Source: an uncultured Porphyromonadaceae bacterium (GTDB taxonomy: Bacteria > Bacteroidota > Bacteroidia > Bacteroidales > Muribaculaceae). Taken from it: a DNA stretch of 49,803 nucleotides. The position numbers were made by a program, and so were the translations under genes. Of this stretch, positions 41,552 through 49,803 are shown one piece after another. The stretch is from the NCBI GenBank assembly GCA_947175265.1, contig CAMWMD010000003.1:1-49803 (forward strand). Reading direction: 5' to 3'. Below the pieces are notes generated by a model. That model was not told the origin of the DNA. It worked only from the letters and a program-made list of their open reading frames with translations, and ran no database searches. Every line of letters starts with the position of its first letter. The stretch's first letter is position 1.

Positions 41552-44422
41552 TCAGAATTTCAGTTTCACTTCCGCGCCGAAATACATCGGAATGGTGACG
41601 TCTTTCCATCCTACGGCAGTCTCAAGTTTGTGGGTCTTCATGAGCTTTAGGAAGTTGTTAGCCATGAAAGAGATCTCCACAATCTTTCCGAACTCTTTAG
41701 TGAGGCGGAAGTTGAGAATCGCGCTTGTAGGTAGCACCTCAGTGTCGAAAGCGCGGGGATGAACGTATGTGGCGACCATGTAGCGGTAAACGGGGTCTTG
41801 AGCGAAGCCCGGCTCCCATTCAGTGAACTTGTTGTCAGAATTGAGGAAACCGATCGGATTTACGGCATATACCTCACGGTTGGGGGAGAAGGGGTCTTGA
41901 GTGCGGTAGACGAGGCTCTTTCCGTCGTTGTTCTCATAAATCGCCTGATAAGATTCGCGCCAAATCATCTGCAGGGTAGTAGTGAAGATGAGTTGGAGTT
42001 TGGGGATGTGGGTAATGAAACGGAAGTTTGTGTTGAAACGGGTCGACACGGTTCCGCTGCCACCCGGCATCAGAGCTATGTAGGGATATGTATCGCCGTT
42101 TACCGTGGCTGATACGGGGGTATAGTAGTCGGCTGTAGAGCGACGTTTGATCCAGAGGTATGCACCGTCGACCGATATAGAGGTCTTGATAGCCGGAATA
42201 GCGGCGAGGTTGATCTGATACTCGATACCCCATTTCTTTGTCTTAACGCTGTTGGAGGGCATCAGGTAGGAGAAGTAGTATGTGTGGGGAGTGGCCGTGG
42301 CATCGTGCCAAACGCCCCCCGACTGATACTGCACCTTGCCATCCTCATATCTCACGGCATCGATTCCGCTCGGCGTGGAATATCGGTTAGCCTCCATGAT
42401 AACGGGCTGCGCCACATAACCGAACTCGTTCTTATGACGCTCGTTGAAGTAGTTTATCATACCCGACACCTTATCCTTGCGGAAAGTGAATCCTGCTTCG
42501 GTCTTATAGCTGAAGGCGGGTTTGAGATTCGGGTTGGCGGTGTTGTCGATTACCTTTGTGGTCATCACGGCCAGGGATTTACCCTTGTCGCCCGAGACAT
42601 CGTCGGGGAAAAGCATGGCGAATGATGTGACATCGAAATAAGCCATGTCGGGGTAGAACTGGAGGAGGGTAGGGGTCTTCATGCCCACGCCGTAACCACC
42701 GGCGATGCTGAAATCCTGAAGGAACGAGTTGTTGTCTGAGTTCAGGATATTGAAGTCGATGTTGGCGCGTGGTTCCACGGTTGTCATGTTTCCGCGATGC
42801 GCCTTTTTCTCATCGAGAAAGATATTGGAGAGGCGTGCACCGGCCTGAGCGGTCAGCGAGGTGGTTCCGATTGGGGTCGTGAACTTATCCTCAAGGAAGA
42901 AAGAGAGGACGTTCATGGCCGGTATTGATTTGAAGGGACGGGGGCGGAGCGACTGGTTGTTGGTGACCTGAGGGGGATTTTTCTCATCAAACCTCATGCC
43001 CACGCCATAATTCTTGTTGAATCTCCATTCGGCACCGAGTTTGATTGTCATGAAGGCCCCGTTTTGGAAATTGAACAGACGGTCGCCTTTCAGTTGAGCG
43101 TAAAGGTCGAGGGGCCGACCTGTAATCTTACTCCAAGCGTAGTATGTTGAGGATAGGTAGAATGTCTGATATTCCTTGTCAGATGTAGCGTTGCCGACGG
43201 GAGTAATACCCGATTGGAGTATCACCTGACGGTTAGCGTAGTCGGATTCGTAGATATAGTTGGCCGACGCGGCGAAAGAGAGAGTGGAGATGAAGGGCAT
43301 CTGGAGGCTCCAGTTGCCGTCGAGGGAGAAGCGCCCGCCAATGGTCTTGTTGTTTATGCGCTCCTGATACATGAGTTCAGGGTCGCTTTTCTCATTGTTG
43401 AGGCTGCTGAAGAAGGAGAATCGGGCGTTGAACGACAGAGGACGAGTATCCTTCATGAATACGTTGCCGTAGCCGAGTCCGAAAGTCACGCGGTCATAGC
43501 CTATGTATTTCTTGCGAATGTCGCTATACGACTGAGAATAGTCGGCCGTTACGTTTATCGCGCCCCCTTTCGCCAGACCGAAACCTTTTCCGGCATAAGC
43601 CATTTTTGAATACGGGTCGGCCTTAAGTTTTATTTCCCAGGGGGTTGCACCCGTGCGCGACTTCACGATCACCGCGCCGGAGGTGAGGTTGCCGTATTCC
43701 ACGGAGGGGATACCCCTCACCACTTCAATCGACTCAATGTTGTCGGGGGAGATGAGACGGAGGTCAACACCCTTTCCGGCTGTAGACTGCGAGGGTGTCG
43801 AGCCCCCTTTGCTGGTTGTGAAAGTCTGCATATTGGCGTCGTTCGACATCGGAGCGCCGTCGACCATCACCAGCGTGCCCATAGCATTGTTGGAGTTGTT
43901 GTCGATTTCACGTATCTGTGCCTGGCCGATACTGTTGAGGTCGGGGTTCTTGGTGACGTTGCCAGGGACGAGTTGCATCATATCCTCCAGGCTCTTCGGC
44001 TGGATATGCTGCACGGCCTCACGACCTATCTGGGAAGTGGAGCCCATACGCTTCGTGCTCGCTGTGACGGTCACCTCCTTCAGTGCGAGACTGGAGGGAT
44101 GGAGGGAGATGAGCAGGGGCTCTGCTTTAGCCGAGAGGTCAATGGTGTGGGTATAATCCTGATAACCTGTAGACTGGATGAAAACCGTGTAAGTGCCGGG
44201 GCGGAGGTTCTTTATGGAGAAGATACCCTTTTCGTCGGTCTCTGCCCAGAGGTTTCTTTCAGGGAGTTGTACGATCACAAATTCCAGTGGCTCACCGTTG
44301 TCAGCGTCAGTCACTTTTCCTGTGAGTGTCAGGTTGTTCTGGGCAAAAGCAGCCGCAGGATATAGGGCACATGCCATTACCGCCAGAACGGAGAGGAGGA
44401 AAGTGTGGATTCGTTTCGTCAT
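41552..44422 (-). CDS. TonB-dependent outer-membrane receptor
   Basis: 956 residues. Signal peptide (FLLSVLAVMACALYPAAAFAQ), a CarboxypepD_reg-like domain (about 30-110, TLTGKVTDADNGEPLEFVIVQ, STGYQDYTHTI), a plug domain (about 115-270: EVTVTASTKRMG, SIGQAQIREIDNNSNNAMGTLVMVDGAPMSND, IESIEVVRGIPSVEYGNLTSGAVIVKSR), then a large barrel to FGAEVKLKF. The plug has the normal sequence, so TonB-driven import is expected. It is the first gene of the series that has the DUF4876 lipoprotein, the DUF6850 barrel, two cysteine peptidases and a HmuY-like lipoprotein, so the ligand may be a heme, metal or peptide released by proteolysis. It is not a SusC type by context: no SusD gene is present. Confidence 0.92.
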   Translation of the reverse strand: MTKRIHTFLLSVLAVMACALYPAAAFAQNNLTLTGKVTDADNGEPLEFVIVQLPERNLWAETDEKGIFSIKNLRPGTYTVFIQSTGYQDYTHTIDLSAKAEPLLISLHPSSLALKEVTVTASTKRMGSTSQIGREAVQHIQPKSLEDMMQLVPGNVTKNPDLNSIGQAQIREIDNNSNNAMGTLVMVDGAPMSNDANMQTFTTSKGGSTPSQSTAGKGVDLRLISPDNIESIEVVRGIPSVEYGNLTSGAVIVKSRTGATPWEIKLKADPYSKMAYAGKGFGLAKGGAINVTADYSQSYSDIRKKYIGYDRVTFGLGYGNVFMKDTRPLSFNARFSFFSSLNNEKSDPELMYQERINNKTIGGRFSLDGNWSLQMPFISTLSFAASANYIYESDYANRQVILQSGITPVGNATSDKEYQTFYLSSTYYAWSKITGRPLDLYAQLKGDRLFNFQNGAFMTIKLGAEWRFNKNYGVGMRFDEKNPPQVTNNQSLRPRPFKSIPAMNVLSFFLEDKFTTPIGTTSLTAQAGARLSNIFLDEKKAHRGNMTTVEPRANIDFNILNSDNNSFLQDFSIAGGYGVGMKTPTLLQFYPDMAYFDVTSFAMLFPDDVSGDKGKSLAVMTTKVIDNTANPNLKPAFSYKTEAGFTFRKDKVSGMINYFNERHKNEFGYVAQPVIMEANRYSTPSGIDAVRYEDGKVQYQSGGVWHDATATPHTYYFSYLMPSNSVKTKKWGIEYQINLAAIPAIKTSISVDGAYLWIKRRSTADYYTPVSATVNGDTYPYIALMPGGSGTVSTRFNTNFRFITHIPKLQLIFTTTLQMIWRESYQAIYENNDGKSLVYRTQDPFSPNREVYAVNPIGFLNSDNKFTEWEPGFAQDPVYRYMVATYVHPRAFDTEVLPTSAILNFRLTKEFGKIVEISFMANNFLKLMKTHKLETAVGWKDVTIPMYFGAEVKLKF

Positions 44423-44641
44423 TTTGATGTGCAGGCTTTTACCGGTAAATCCTTTTCAGCGGCATCCGGGTATGTCTTAATCGCGGGATACGGTGGGCGC
44501 CGAGATGGCGACACCGGACAACTGATAGGGAAATATTTCGGTTATGTTAAATGAATGAAAATTGAAAAAGTCGCATCGCTACTACAATGCATGATGCAAG
44601 GAAAAATATCATTTTAATGGAAATGGTATTCAATCCGACTG
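44423..44641 (-). other. Long structured 5' leader of the TonB receptor series
   Basis: About 210 bases lie between the promoter and the receptor ATG, long for this genome. The leader can form a strong stem at 44491-44516 (CGGTG/CACCG and CGCC/GGCG in the same arm) and is G/C-rich in the part close to the gene, A/T-rich before. I see no cobalamin, TPP or other riboswitch consensus. It might hold a regulatory RNA or a binding site for an iron regulator; nothing specific is seen. Confidence 0.35.
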
Positions 44642-44673
44642 CAAAGTTAGTGTTTTTTTGTAAAGTATGCAAT
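44642..44673 (-). promoter_or_regulatory. Probable promoter of the TonB/protease series
   Basis: Minus strand: ATTG (44673-44670), 20 bases, TAACTTTG (44649-44642). The -7 box is perfect, the -33 box is one base off. Transcription would start near 44634. Confidence 0.55.
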
Positions 44674-44801
44674 CCCAATAATTAGGGATATATAAATTTT
44701 AACGATTAGTTTAATTTATTATGTTACATTCAATAAAATTCCTTAACGGGGGGGATGTAAATCTGAAAATAGGGGGTAAGAAATTATGAGGGGATGAAAA
44801 T

Positions 44802-44842
44802 GAGAACCTCCGAGACGGGGATTCCGCATCGGAGGTTCTTTT
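44802..44842. terminator. Terminator of the fructokinase operon
   Basis: GAGAACCTCCGA and TCGGAGGTTCTT pair over 11 bases with a 15-base loop, 20 bases beyond the kinase stop codon on the minus strand. Confidence 0.75.
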
Positions 44843-44861
44843 CTGCAGCTTTGATGAATTA

Positions 44862-45740
44862 TCAGTCGGTAAGGTCTTTGGGAAGGATGGGCATCGCGCC
44901 TTTCTGAGTGCAGACGAACGCAGATGTGCGCACAGCCTTGGAGTGAGCCTCCTCAACGGAGTCGCCACGGAGCACGCTTGCTATGAAAGCAGCGGTGAAG
45001 GAGTCGCCGGCACCGACAGTGTCAGCCACCTCAACCTTGGGGGTGGGCTGGAAAGATACATGCCCGGGAGTGAACACATAGCTACCGTTGACGCCACAAG
45101 TGAGGATGAGCATCTTGAGGTTGTATTTACCGAGGAGAATCCAGCACTTATCCTGAAGGTCGATTCCGGGGTAGCCGAACATGCGGCTGACAGTGACGAG
45201 TTCCTCATCATTAATCTTGAGGATATTGCAGCGTTCCATTGACTCGCAGAGAATCTCCTTGTTGTAGAAGCCCTGACGGAGATTTACGTCGAACACCACG
45301 AGAGTGTCTTCCTTCTTCGGCATAGCGTCGAGGAATTTGGCGATAGTCTGGCGAGAGACCACGTTGCGCTGAGCGAGGGAGCCGAAGCATACGGCCTTGG
45401 CGTTTCTGGCGATTTCCTCGAGTTCGGGAGTGAAGGGGATATTGTCCCAAGCCACGTTCTCCTTGATGTCGTACATCGGGATACCTTCCTGATCGAGTTC
45501 CACCTGAACAGTTCCTGTGGGATATGGCACTTTGTCGACAAGGTGAGTAAGCCCTTTGGAGGTGAAATTCTCAAGAATCTCATCGCCGAGGGGGTCGTCG
45601 CCAACGGCGCTCACCACGCAACTGGGGAGACCGAACTGAGAAACATGATAAGCGAAATTGGCGGGCGCGCCACCTATTTTTCTACCTTCGGGGAGCACAT
45701 CCCAGAGCGCTTCACCCATACCAACAACTAATTCTTTCAT
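44862..45740 (-). CDS. PfkB-family carbohydrate kinase, probable fructokinase
   Basis: 292 residues. Phosphorylates a sugar with ATP; fructose is inferred from the operon. Seen: the N-terminal substrate motif GMGEALWDVLPEGRKIGGAPANFAYHVS, VVFDVNLRQGFYN, and the ATP/anion-hole motif DTVGAGDSFTAAF with the catalytic aspartate. GGAPANFA is typical of fructokinases of the family. Third gene of the GH32-importer-kinase operon, 10 bases after the importer gene. It would form fructose phosphate, feeding glycolysis. Confidence 0.9.
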   Translation of the reverse strand: MKELVVGMGEALWDVLPEGRKIGGAPANFAYHVSQFGLPSCVVSAVGDDPLGDEILENFTSKGLTHLVDKVPYPTGTVQVELDQEGIPMYDIKENVAWDNIPFTPELEEIARNAKAVCFGSLAQRNVVSRQTIAKFLDAMPKKEDTLVVFDVNLRQGFYNKEILCESMERCNILKINDEELVTVSRMFGYPGIDLQDKCWILLGKYNLKMLILTCGVNGSYVFTPGHVSFQPTPKVEVADTVGAGDSFTAAFIASVLRGDSVEEAHSKAVRTSAFVCTQKGAMPILPKDLTD

Positions 45741-45750
45741 GGTTATAGTT

Positions 45751-46941
45751 TTATTTGTTTGATTTCAGTTTGAGAGTAAGGAGGAGGAGATAGACCACGC
45801 CGACAGTCATCACAGCGATAGCGCCGGACTGGCCACCGGTCATATCGGAAGCATAACCCATCGCGAGGGGGAAGATTGTGCCGCCGAAGAGACCCATGAT
45901 CATAAGGCCGGAAACCTCATTCTGCTCTTTCGGAGTGTGGTTGAGAGCCTGTGCGAATACGATTGAGAAGACGTTGGAGTTGCCGAAGCCGATCAGAGAC
46001 ACACCTACATATATAGCGGCGAGAGATTCTGAGGCGAAGAGCACCACCATACCGGCGAGCATGAGAATCACACTGACAGCGAAGAAGATCTTCGGAGACA
46101 TCACGCGGAGTATGAAGGCACCGAGAAGACAGCCGATCGTACGGAAAATGAAGTAGAGACCTGTAGCGAATCCGGCATCCTCGAGGGGGAGGTTCATGCG
46201 CTCGATCACGATCTTGGGGGCTGTGGTGTTTGTACCCACGTCGATGCCCACGTGGCACATGATGCCGAGGAAGCAGAGGAGGATGAAGGGTTTGCCGAGG
46301 AGTTTCACGCATTCCATGAAACCGGAGGCCTTGTCAGGCTTCTCCTCCTGAATGGGAGTGGCAGAGAGGAGAAGGATTGAAAGGATGCTGAACACGGCAT
46401 AGATTGGGAAGAGCACTCTCCAGCCGAGGCCGAATGTCATCATCGCCGAGGTAGCGCCCCAGGCAGCGAGGATAGGAGCGAGGAAAGAGGCGATAGCCTT
46501 AACGAACTGGCCGAAGGTCAGTGTGGAGGCGAGTTTGTCGGGAGTGATGAGGTTGCTCACCAAGGGGTTCAGTGAGGTCTGCATGAGTGCGTTGCCGATG
46601 CCGAGGAGGGAGAAGGCGATGAGCATTGCAGAATAGCCTGTGCCGAAAATCGGTATGAAGAGCGACACTGCGGTCACAGCGAGGCTTATGAGCACGGTCT
46701 TCTTACGCCCGATGCGGTTCATGAGTATGCCTGTGGGCACGGAGAAAATCAGGAACCAGAAGAAAACGAGCGAGGGGAAGAGGTTTGCTTCCGAGTCGGT
46801 GAGTTGAAGATCCTTCTGCACATAGTTGGAGGCTGTACCGACGAGGTCGACGAACCCCATGGCGAAGAAGCAAAGCATCACCGGGATAATCTGCAGGAGC
46901 GTTGTTTTACGCTCCGGAACAGCGGTAATCGTTGTGGGCAT
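45751..46941 (-). CDS. MFS sugar importer (fructose likely)
   Basis: 396 residues with 12 hydrophobic segments. FGP-type sugar:proton symporter of the fucose/glucose/galactose family (FHS group): CFFAMGFVDLVGTASNYVQKDL, GILMNRIGRKKTVLI, GIGNALMQTSLNPLVSNLI, and GFGNSNVFSIVFAQAL. The inner-membrane importer of the fructan locus of Bacteroides thetaiotaomicron is of this type (BT1758, from memory), and the same neighbours are present here. It lies 12 bases after the GH32 gene, 10 before the kinase gene. Confidence 0.87.
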   Translation of the reverse strand: MPTTITAVPERKTTLLQIIPVMLCFFAMGFVDLVGTASNYVQKDLQLTDSEANLFPSLVFFWFLIFSVPTGILMNRIGRKKTVLISLAVTAVSLFIPIFGTGYSAMLIAFSLLGIGNALMQTSLNPLVSNLITPDKLASTLTFGQFVKAIASFLAPILAAWGATSAMMTFGLGWRVLFPIYAVFSILSILLLSATPIQEEKPDKASGFMECVKLLGKPFILLCFLGIMCHVGIDVGTNTTAPKIVIERMNLPLEDAGFATGLYFIFRTIGCLLGAFILRVMSPKIFFAVSVILMLAGMVVLFASESLAAIYVGVSLIGFGNSNVFSIVFAQALNHTPKEQNEVSGLMIMGLFGGTIFPLAMGYASDMTGGQSGAIAVMTVGVVYLLLLTLKLKSNK

Positions 46942-46953
46942 GGTAGGTTAGAT

Positions 46954-48780
46954 TTATTTGATATTATAAATTTCCATTGAGTTCAGGCGAGCGTTTCCAC
47001 CCTTGGAGGAGAAAGAAATCTGAGAGTAAGGCTCGTTGGGGAAGACAAGGTTTGTGAGCACGAAATTACCTTCGGCATCAAACACCTCCATGCTTGAAGT
47101 GTCGACAAAAATGCGGAGTTTCTGCTCTTTGGAGTCGCGGAGAGTCGGAGCCCAAACCACAGCGGGGAAGTCTTTGCTGAAATCGGTTACGCCGCTCTGT
47201 GTGCGGTCAAATGAGAATTTGCTTTCAGAAGGGTTGAAGTTCATGACCACTTTCTCACCTTTCGCATTGGAGAGTGTGATGTCGACATCCTTTGCATTCT
47301 CGGCATTGAGGTCGATAAGAATCTCGCAGATACCTTTGTTCTCAACCGGGAGTTTGTAGTTTGAAGCCTTCGCGCTAATGCCTTTACCCTTGACATTGAG
47401 GAATTTCTTTCCGCGGAGTGCATCCACTTCGGGAGAGGGGAGGGTCTTGAGATAATACTGGCCGTCATCGCCGATGAAGAGGGAGACGTCGCGGGGGAGG
47501 GTGTTGGCGCTTCTGAACTGCTTGGTGGGCACCTCAGCGGCATACTGCCAGTTGCTCATCCATCCGATCACCACCTTACGGTCGTCGGGGGCACCGCTCC
47601 AGGATACGGTAGCGTAGTGGTCTTTGCCGTGGTCCATCCATTTTGTAGGCACAGTGCCGTCGGCGAGAGTGTCGGGAGTGAAAGTCTTTCCGTCGAAATC
47701 ACCGATGAAGTACTGAGCCGCGCTACCACCGAAAACACCGCCGGGGTTAAGGTTGCAGATGAGCATCCATTTCTTCTTGTCGGAGCCGGCAACGGGGAGT
47801 TCGAGAAGGTCGGGACATTCCCATACACCGTCCTGCGCGCCGAGACCTTTGCCGAAAGCACTCTGGAGAGTCCAGTTCTTGAGGTCTTTGGAAGTATAGA
47901 TAAGCATTTCATGCTCAAGGGCATGAGCAGTGAGGAGCACCCATTCCTGAGTTGGCTCGTACCAGAAGAGGTTCGGGTCGCGCGATTCGCTGTCGAGGGT
48001 GATGACGGGATTTCCGGCATATTTCTGGAAGGTCATGCCGTTGTCGGAGCTGTGTGCCATGCTCTGAATCTGGTTTACACCGGCGGAGGTGTAGAAAGCG
48101 ATTACCTCATCCTTGCCGTATCCGGCGGAATTGTTGGTGTCGACGATACAGCTACCGCTGAAGATTGAGCCGAGTCCGTCAGGCTCGATAGCGTTGGGGT
48201 GATGCTCCCAGTTGATGAGGTCTTTTGAGGATGAGTGTCCCCATGTCATGTTCTGCCATTTAGACCCATAAGGATTCAACTGGTAGTAGAGATGCCACTC
48301 GCCATCCTTATAGAACATACCGTTGGGGTCGTTCATCCACCCGTAGAGGGGGGTGTGGTGGTATGAGGGGCGGAACTTCTCCTGGTTTGTAGTGTCGAAA
48401 GAGTCGGTGAGGGAAATGTTCTGCCAGCAAGCGTCCTCGCTTGCCTCACGCACAGAGGAGCGGTCGTGTGCAGTGACCACATTAAGAAGAATTTCCTTAT
48501 CCTTGTAACCGGATATGTCGACCGGAACGTAGTAATCCACTTTATTACGTGCGAGGCGCACATAGAAAGTTTTTTCAGGTTTACCGTCAAGAAGAAGGTT
48601 AACAGTAGCATCGTCGATGCTCTCCTCCACGGGGAGGAGGATGTAGCGGGCATCCGGCTTAACGCGCACGATAGTATTGTTAGTTCCGAGATGTTCCACT
48701 TTGACTCCGTCAGCAGCGAAAGCCTGCATAGAGGCTGAAACGGCGAGGAGTCCTGTTGCGATAGTTGTCAGGTATTTCAT
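46954..48780 (-). CDS. GH32 fructan-degrading enzyme (fructanase/levanase type)
   Basis: 608 residues. Cleaves beta-fructosidic bonds in levan, inulin or sucrose. Signal peptide MKYLTTIATGLLAVSASMQAFA, an N-terminal DUF4980 domain (about 28-105), then the five-bladed propeller with nucleophile D151 (GWMNDPNG), transition-state D268 (SRDPNLF) and acid/base E321 (WECPDLLEL), and the C-terminal beta-sandwich (LRIFVDTSSMEVF). The ATG at 48780 gives the signal peptide; an earlier in-frame ATG at 48930 overlaps the promoter area and is rejected. Signal type I with no lipobox, so probably periplasmic. First gene of the operon; whether it is exo- or endo-acting cannot be read. Confidence 0.93.
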   Translation of the reverse strand: MKYLTTIATGLLAVSASMQAFAADGVKVEHLGTNNTIVRVKPDARYILLPVEESIDDATVNLLLDGKPEKTFYVRLARNKVDYYVPVDISGYKDKEILLNVVTAHDRSSVREASEDACWQNISLTDSFDTTNQEKFRPSYHHTPLYGWMNDPNGMFYKDGEWHLYYQLNPYGSKWQNMTWGHSSSKDLINWEHHPNAIEPDGLGSIFSGSCIVDTNNSAGYGKDEVIAFYTSAGVNQIQSMAHSSDNGMTFQKYAGNPVITLDSESRDPNLFWYEPTQEWVLLTAHALEHEMLIYTSKDLKNWTLQSAFGKGLGAQDGVWECPDLLELPVAGSDKKKWMLICNLNPGGVFGGSAAQYFIGDFDGKTFTPDTLADGTVPTKWMDHGKDHYATVSWSGAPDDRKVVIGWMSNWQYAAEVPTKQFRSANTLPRDVSLFIGDDGQYYLKTLPSPEVDALRGKKFLNVKGKGISAKASNYKLPVENKGICEILIDLNAENAKDVDITLSNAKGEKVVMNFNPSESKFSFDRTQSGVTDFSKDFPAVVWAPTLRDSKEQKLRIFVDTSSMEVFDAEGNFVLTNLVFPNEPYSQISFSSKGGNARLNSMEIYNIK

Positions 48781-48843
48781 TATGGTTTGTTTGTAAAATT
48801 TCAAAATCTGATTCGTAGATGCGGCTCGTCGTGAAAGACATTG

Positions 48844-48851
48844 CAAATATA
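48844..48851 (-). promoter_or_regulatory. -7 element of the fructan operon
   Basis: Minus strand TATATTTG, about 65 bases before the GH32 start, fits TAnnTTTG. The -33 box is not clear (TTTC at the right distance), as expected when an activator such as the neighbouring regulator is needed. Confidence 0.5.
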
Positions 48852-48957
48852 CAAACGAAATAAAGAAAGTATGTATAATAAATGTTGCATTGATTATAAA
48901 AATTGTTGATTTAAAGATTTTTTTATCCATTATGCAACTTATTTGATTGAAAAAGAT

Positions 48958-48965
48958 TAAATTTG
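48958..48965 (+). promoter_or_regulatory. -7 element of the hybrid sensor gene
   Basis: TAAATTTG, 48 bases before the ATG at 49014. A TTTG at 48942 is too close to serve as -33. The two promoters diverge within about 110 bases. Confidence 0.4.
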
Positions 48966-49013
48966 TGGTGGAAATACTAACCTATTAAAGAGGAAAACGC
49001 CTTAAAATAGAAT

Positions 49014-49803
49014 ATGAGAATTGAAAGACTTGTACGTGTCGCGTCACTTCTATTGTCTATGATTGTCCTTCTTCTCATGGCTGCCGGCTGTGGGGAAAAG
49101 AAAGTCTATCGCATCGGTGTGTCGCAATGTTCTGACGACGACTGGCGCAGCAAAATGAATGAGGAGATAAACCGCGAGATGATACTTCATGAGGATGCCG
49201 TGGTTGAGATACGCTCGGCCGACGACAGCAGCGAGAAACAGATTGAGGATATCAGATACTTCGTAGACAACGGTTTCGATATAATCATAGTTGCCCCCAA
49301 CGAGGCGAAAGCCCTTACCCCTATGATTAAGGAGGTGTATGACAAAGGTATCCCGGTGTTGATTTTCGACCGTAGCATAAACGGCGACACCTACACAGCG
49401 TTTCAGGGAGCGGACAACAACAAGATAGGGAGATATGCTGCGGCTACGGCCAAGCGGTTGGTCGAGGGGGATGCCAAGGTGCTTGAGATTTGGGGGCTTA
49501 AAGGCTCCACGCCGGCCGACCAGCGTCATCTCGGATTTGTGCAGGCGTCCGATTCGCTCGGAACGGTGAAGGTGGTGGGCGACGGGTTCGGCAACTGGAA
49601 TGAGAACCTTGCCGGCATGGTGGCCGATTCACTCCTGCGCACTCACCCGGAGGCCAACGTGATCTATGCACACAACGACCGCATGGCAATCGAGGCCGCG
49701 AAGGTGGCTGAGAGGCTCGGAAGGAAGGATATAAAGATAATAGGTGTGGATGCCGCTCCGCAGATAGGTATAAAGGCTGTTGACGAGGGTGTGATAGACG
49801 CCT
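49014..49803 (+). CDS. Hybrid two-component sensor with periplasmic sugar-binding domain (N-terminal part)
   Basis: The frame is open from ATG 49014 to the window end (263 codons), so the gene is partial. Residues 1-25 are a hydrophobic signal or anchor (ASLLLSMIVLLLMAAGC) and the rest is a LacI/RbsB-type periplasmic-binding fold: RIGVSQCSDDDWRSKMNEE, IEDIRYFVDNGFDIIIVAPNE, GIPVLIFDRSINGD, GADNNKIGRYAA, VIYAHNDRMAIEAA, KIIGVDAAPQIG. In Bacteroidales the fructan regulator (BT1754 in B. thetaiotaomicron, from memory) starts with just such a domain and senses fructose directly, followed by a histidine kinase and an AraC-type output. Its place divergent from the GH32 operon supports the same role here. 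The kinase part lies outside the window. Confidence 0.85.
   Translation, partial: MRIERLVRVASLLLSMIVLLLMAAGCGEKKVYRIGVSQCSDDDWRSKMNEEINREMILHEDAVVEIRSADDSSEKQIEDIRYFVDNGFDIIIVAPNEAKALTPMIKEVYDKGIPVLIFDRSINGDTYTAFQGADNNKIGRYAAATAKRLVEGDAKVLEIWGLKGSTPADQRHLGFVQASDSLGTVKVVGDGFGNWNENLAGMVADSLLRTHPEANVIYAHNDRMAIEAAKVAERLGRKDIKIIGVDAAPQIGIKAVDEGVIDA

Noticed and set aside
41552..44422. The TonB receptor as a SusC-type glycan transporter
   Set aside because: No SusD-like gene follows, and the partners are a DUF4876 lipoprotein and peptidases.
44423..44641. Cobalamin riboswitch in the TonB receptor leader
   Set aside because: No B12-box or other conserved cobalamin-riboswitch segment could be found on the coding strand of the leader.

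Overview
The window is a chromosomal piece of a Bacteroidota (order Bacteroidales) genome. Evidence: several promoters match the Bacteroides-type sigma pattern (TTTG, about 20 bp, TAnnTTTG), Shine-Dalgarno sequences are largely absent, and the gene content is typical (GLPGLI proteins, BspA-type leucine-rich repeats, TonB-dependent receptors, type IX-like C-terminal tails, a hybrid two-component regulator, IS21 istAB). A family such as Muribaculaceae would fit, but that is inference from general style and not from a marker gene.

Left part (1-9.2 kb) is a decayed accessory or mobile region: an MmeI-like DNA methyltransferase cut off after motif IV, a small unknown gene, a coiled-coil membrane protein next to a mobilization relaxase that carries an in-frame TAG, a complete IS21 element (istA/istB), a GLPGLI gene cut at the IS border, an array of 13 heptamers, an IS1182/IS5-like transposase remnant, and an AAA_14/DUF4143 ATPase behind a 45-bp palindrome that carries promoter motifs on both strands.

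The middle (9.4-27.1 kb) is mostly core: a secreted GH53 galactanase, RNase HII, a polyprenyl diphosphate synthase, DNA polymerase I (with a degenerate proofreading motif I), then a long leftward gene series that reads, in transcription order: a CD225-domain protein, a SRD5A-like 5-alpha-reductase, an Old Yellow Enzyme family reductase, a short-chain dehydrogenase, a DUF2723 membrane glycosyltransferase-like protein, shikimate kinase, an alanine-dehydrogenase-like protein and a family 4 glycosyltransferase. The three enzymes at 21.3-24.2 kb have the composition of known gut-bacterial steroid/bile-acid A-ring reduction clusters (5AR, 5BR-like, 3-HSDH-like). An MsbA-like ABC exporter diverges from this series.

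The right part (27-44.5 kb) is cell-surface and envelope business: two BspA-like repeat proteins, a GLPGLI protein with its partner outer-membrane barrel, and a leftward locus with a TonB-dependent receptor, a DUF4876 surface lipoprotein, a DUF6850 barrel, a clan CD-like cysteine peptidase with a HEAT-like tail, a papain-family peptidase and a HmuY-like lipoprotein. This last locus resembles in composition the gingipain/HmuY/HmuR heme-acquisition equipment of Porphyromonas, packed in one gene series.

The far right (44.9-49.8 kb) is a compact fructan/fructose utilization set: GH32 enzyme, MFS sugar importer and PfkB fructokinase in one operon, with a divergent hybrid two-component sensor whose periplasmic sugar-binding domain runs off the window end.
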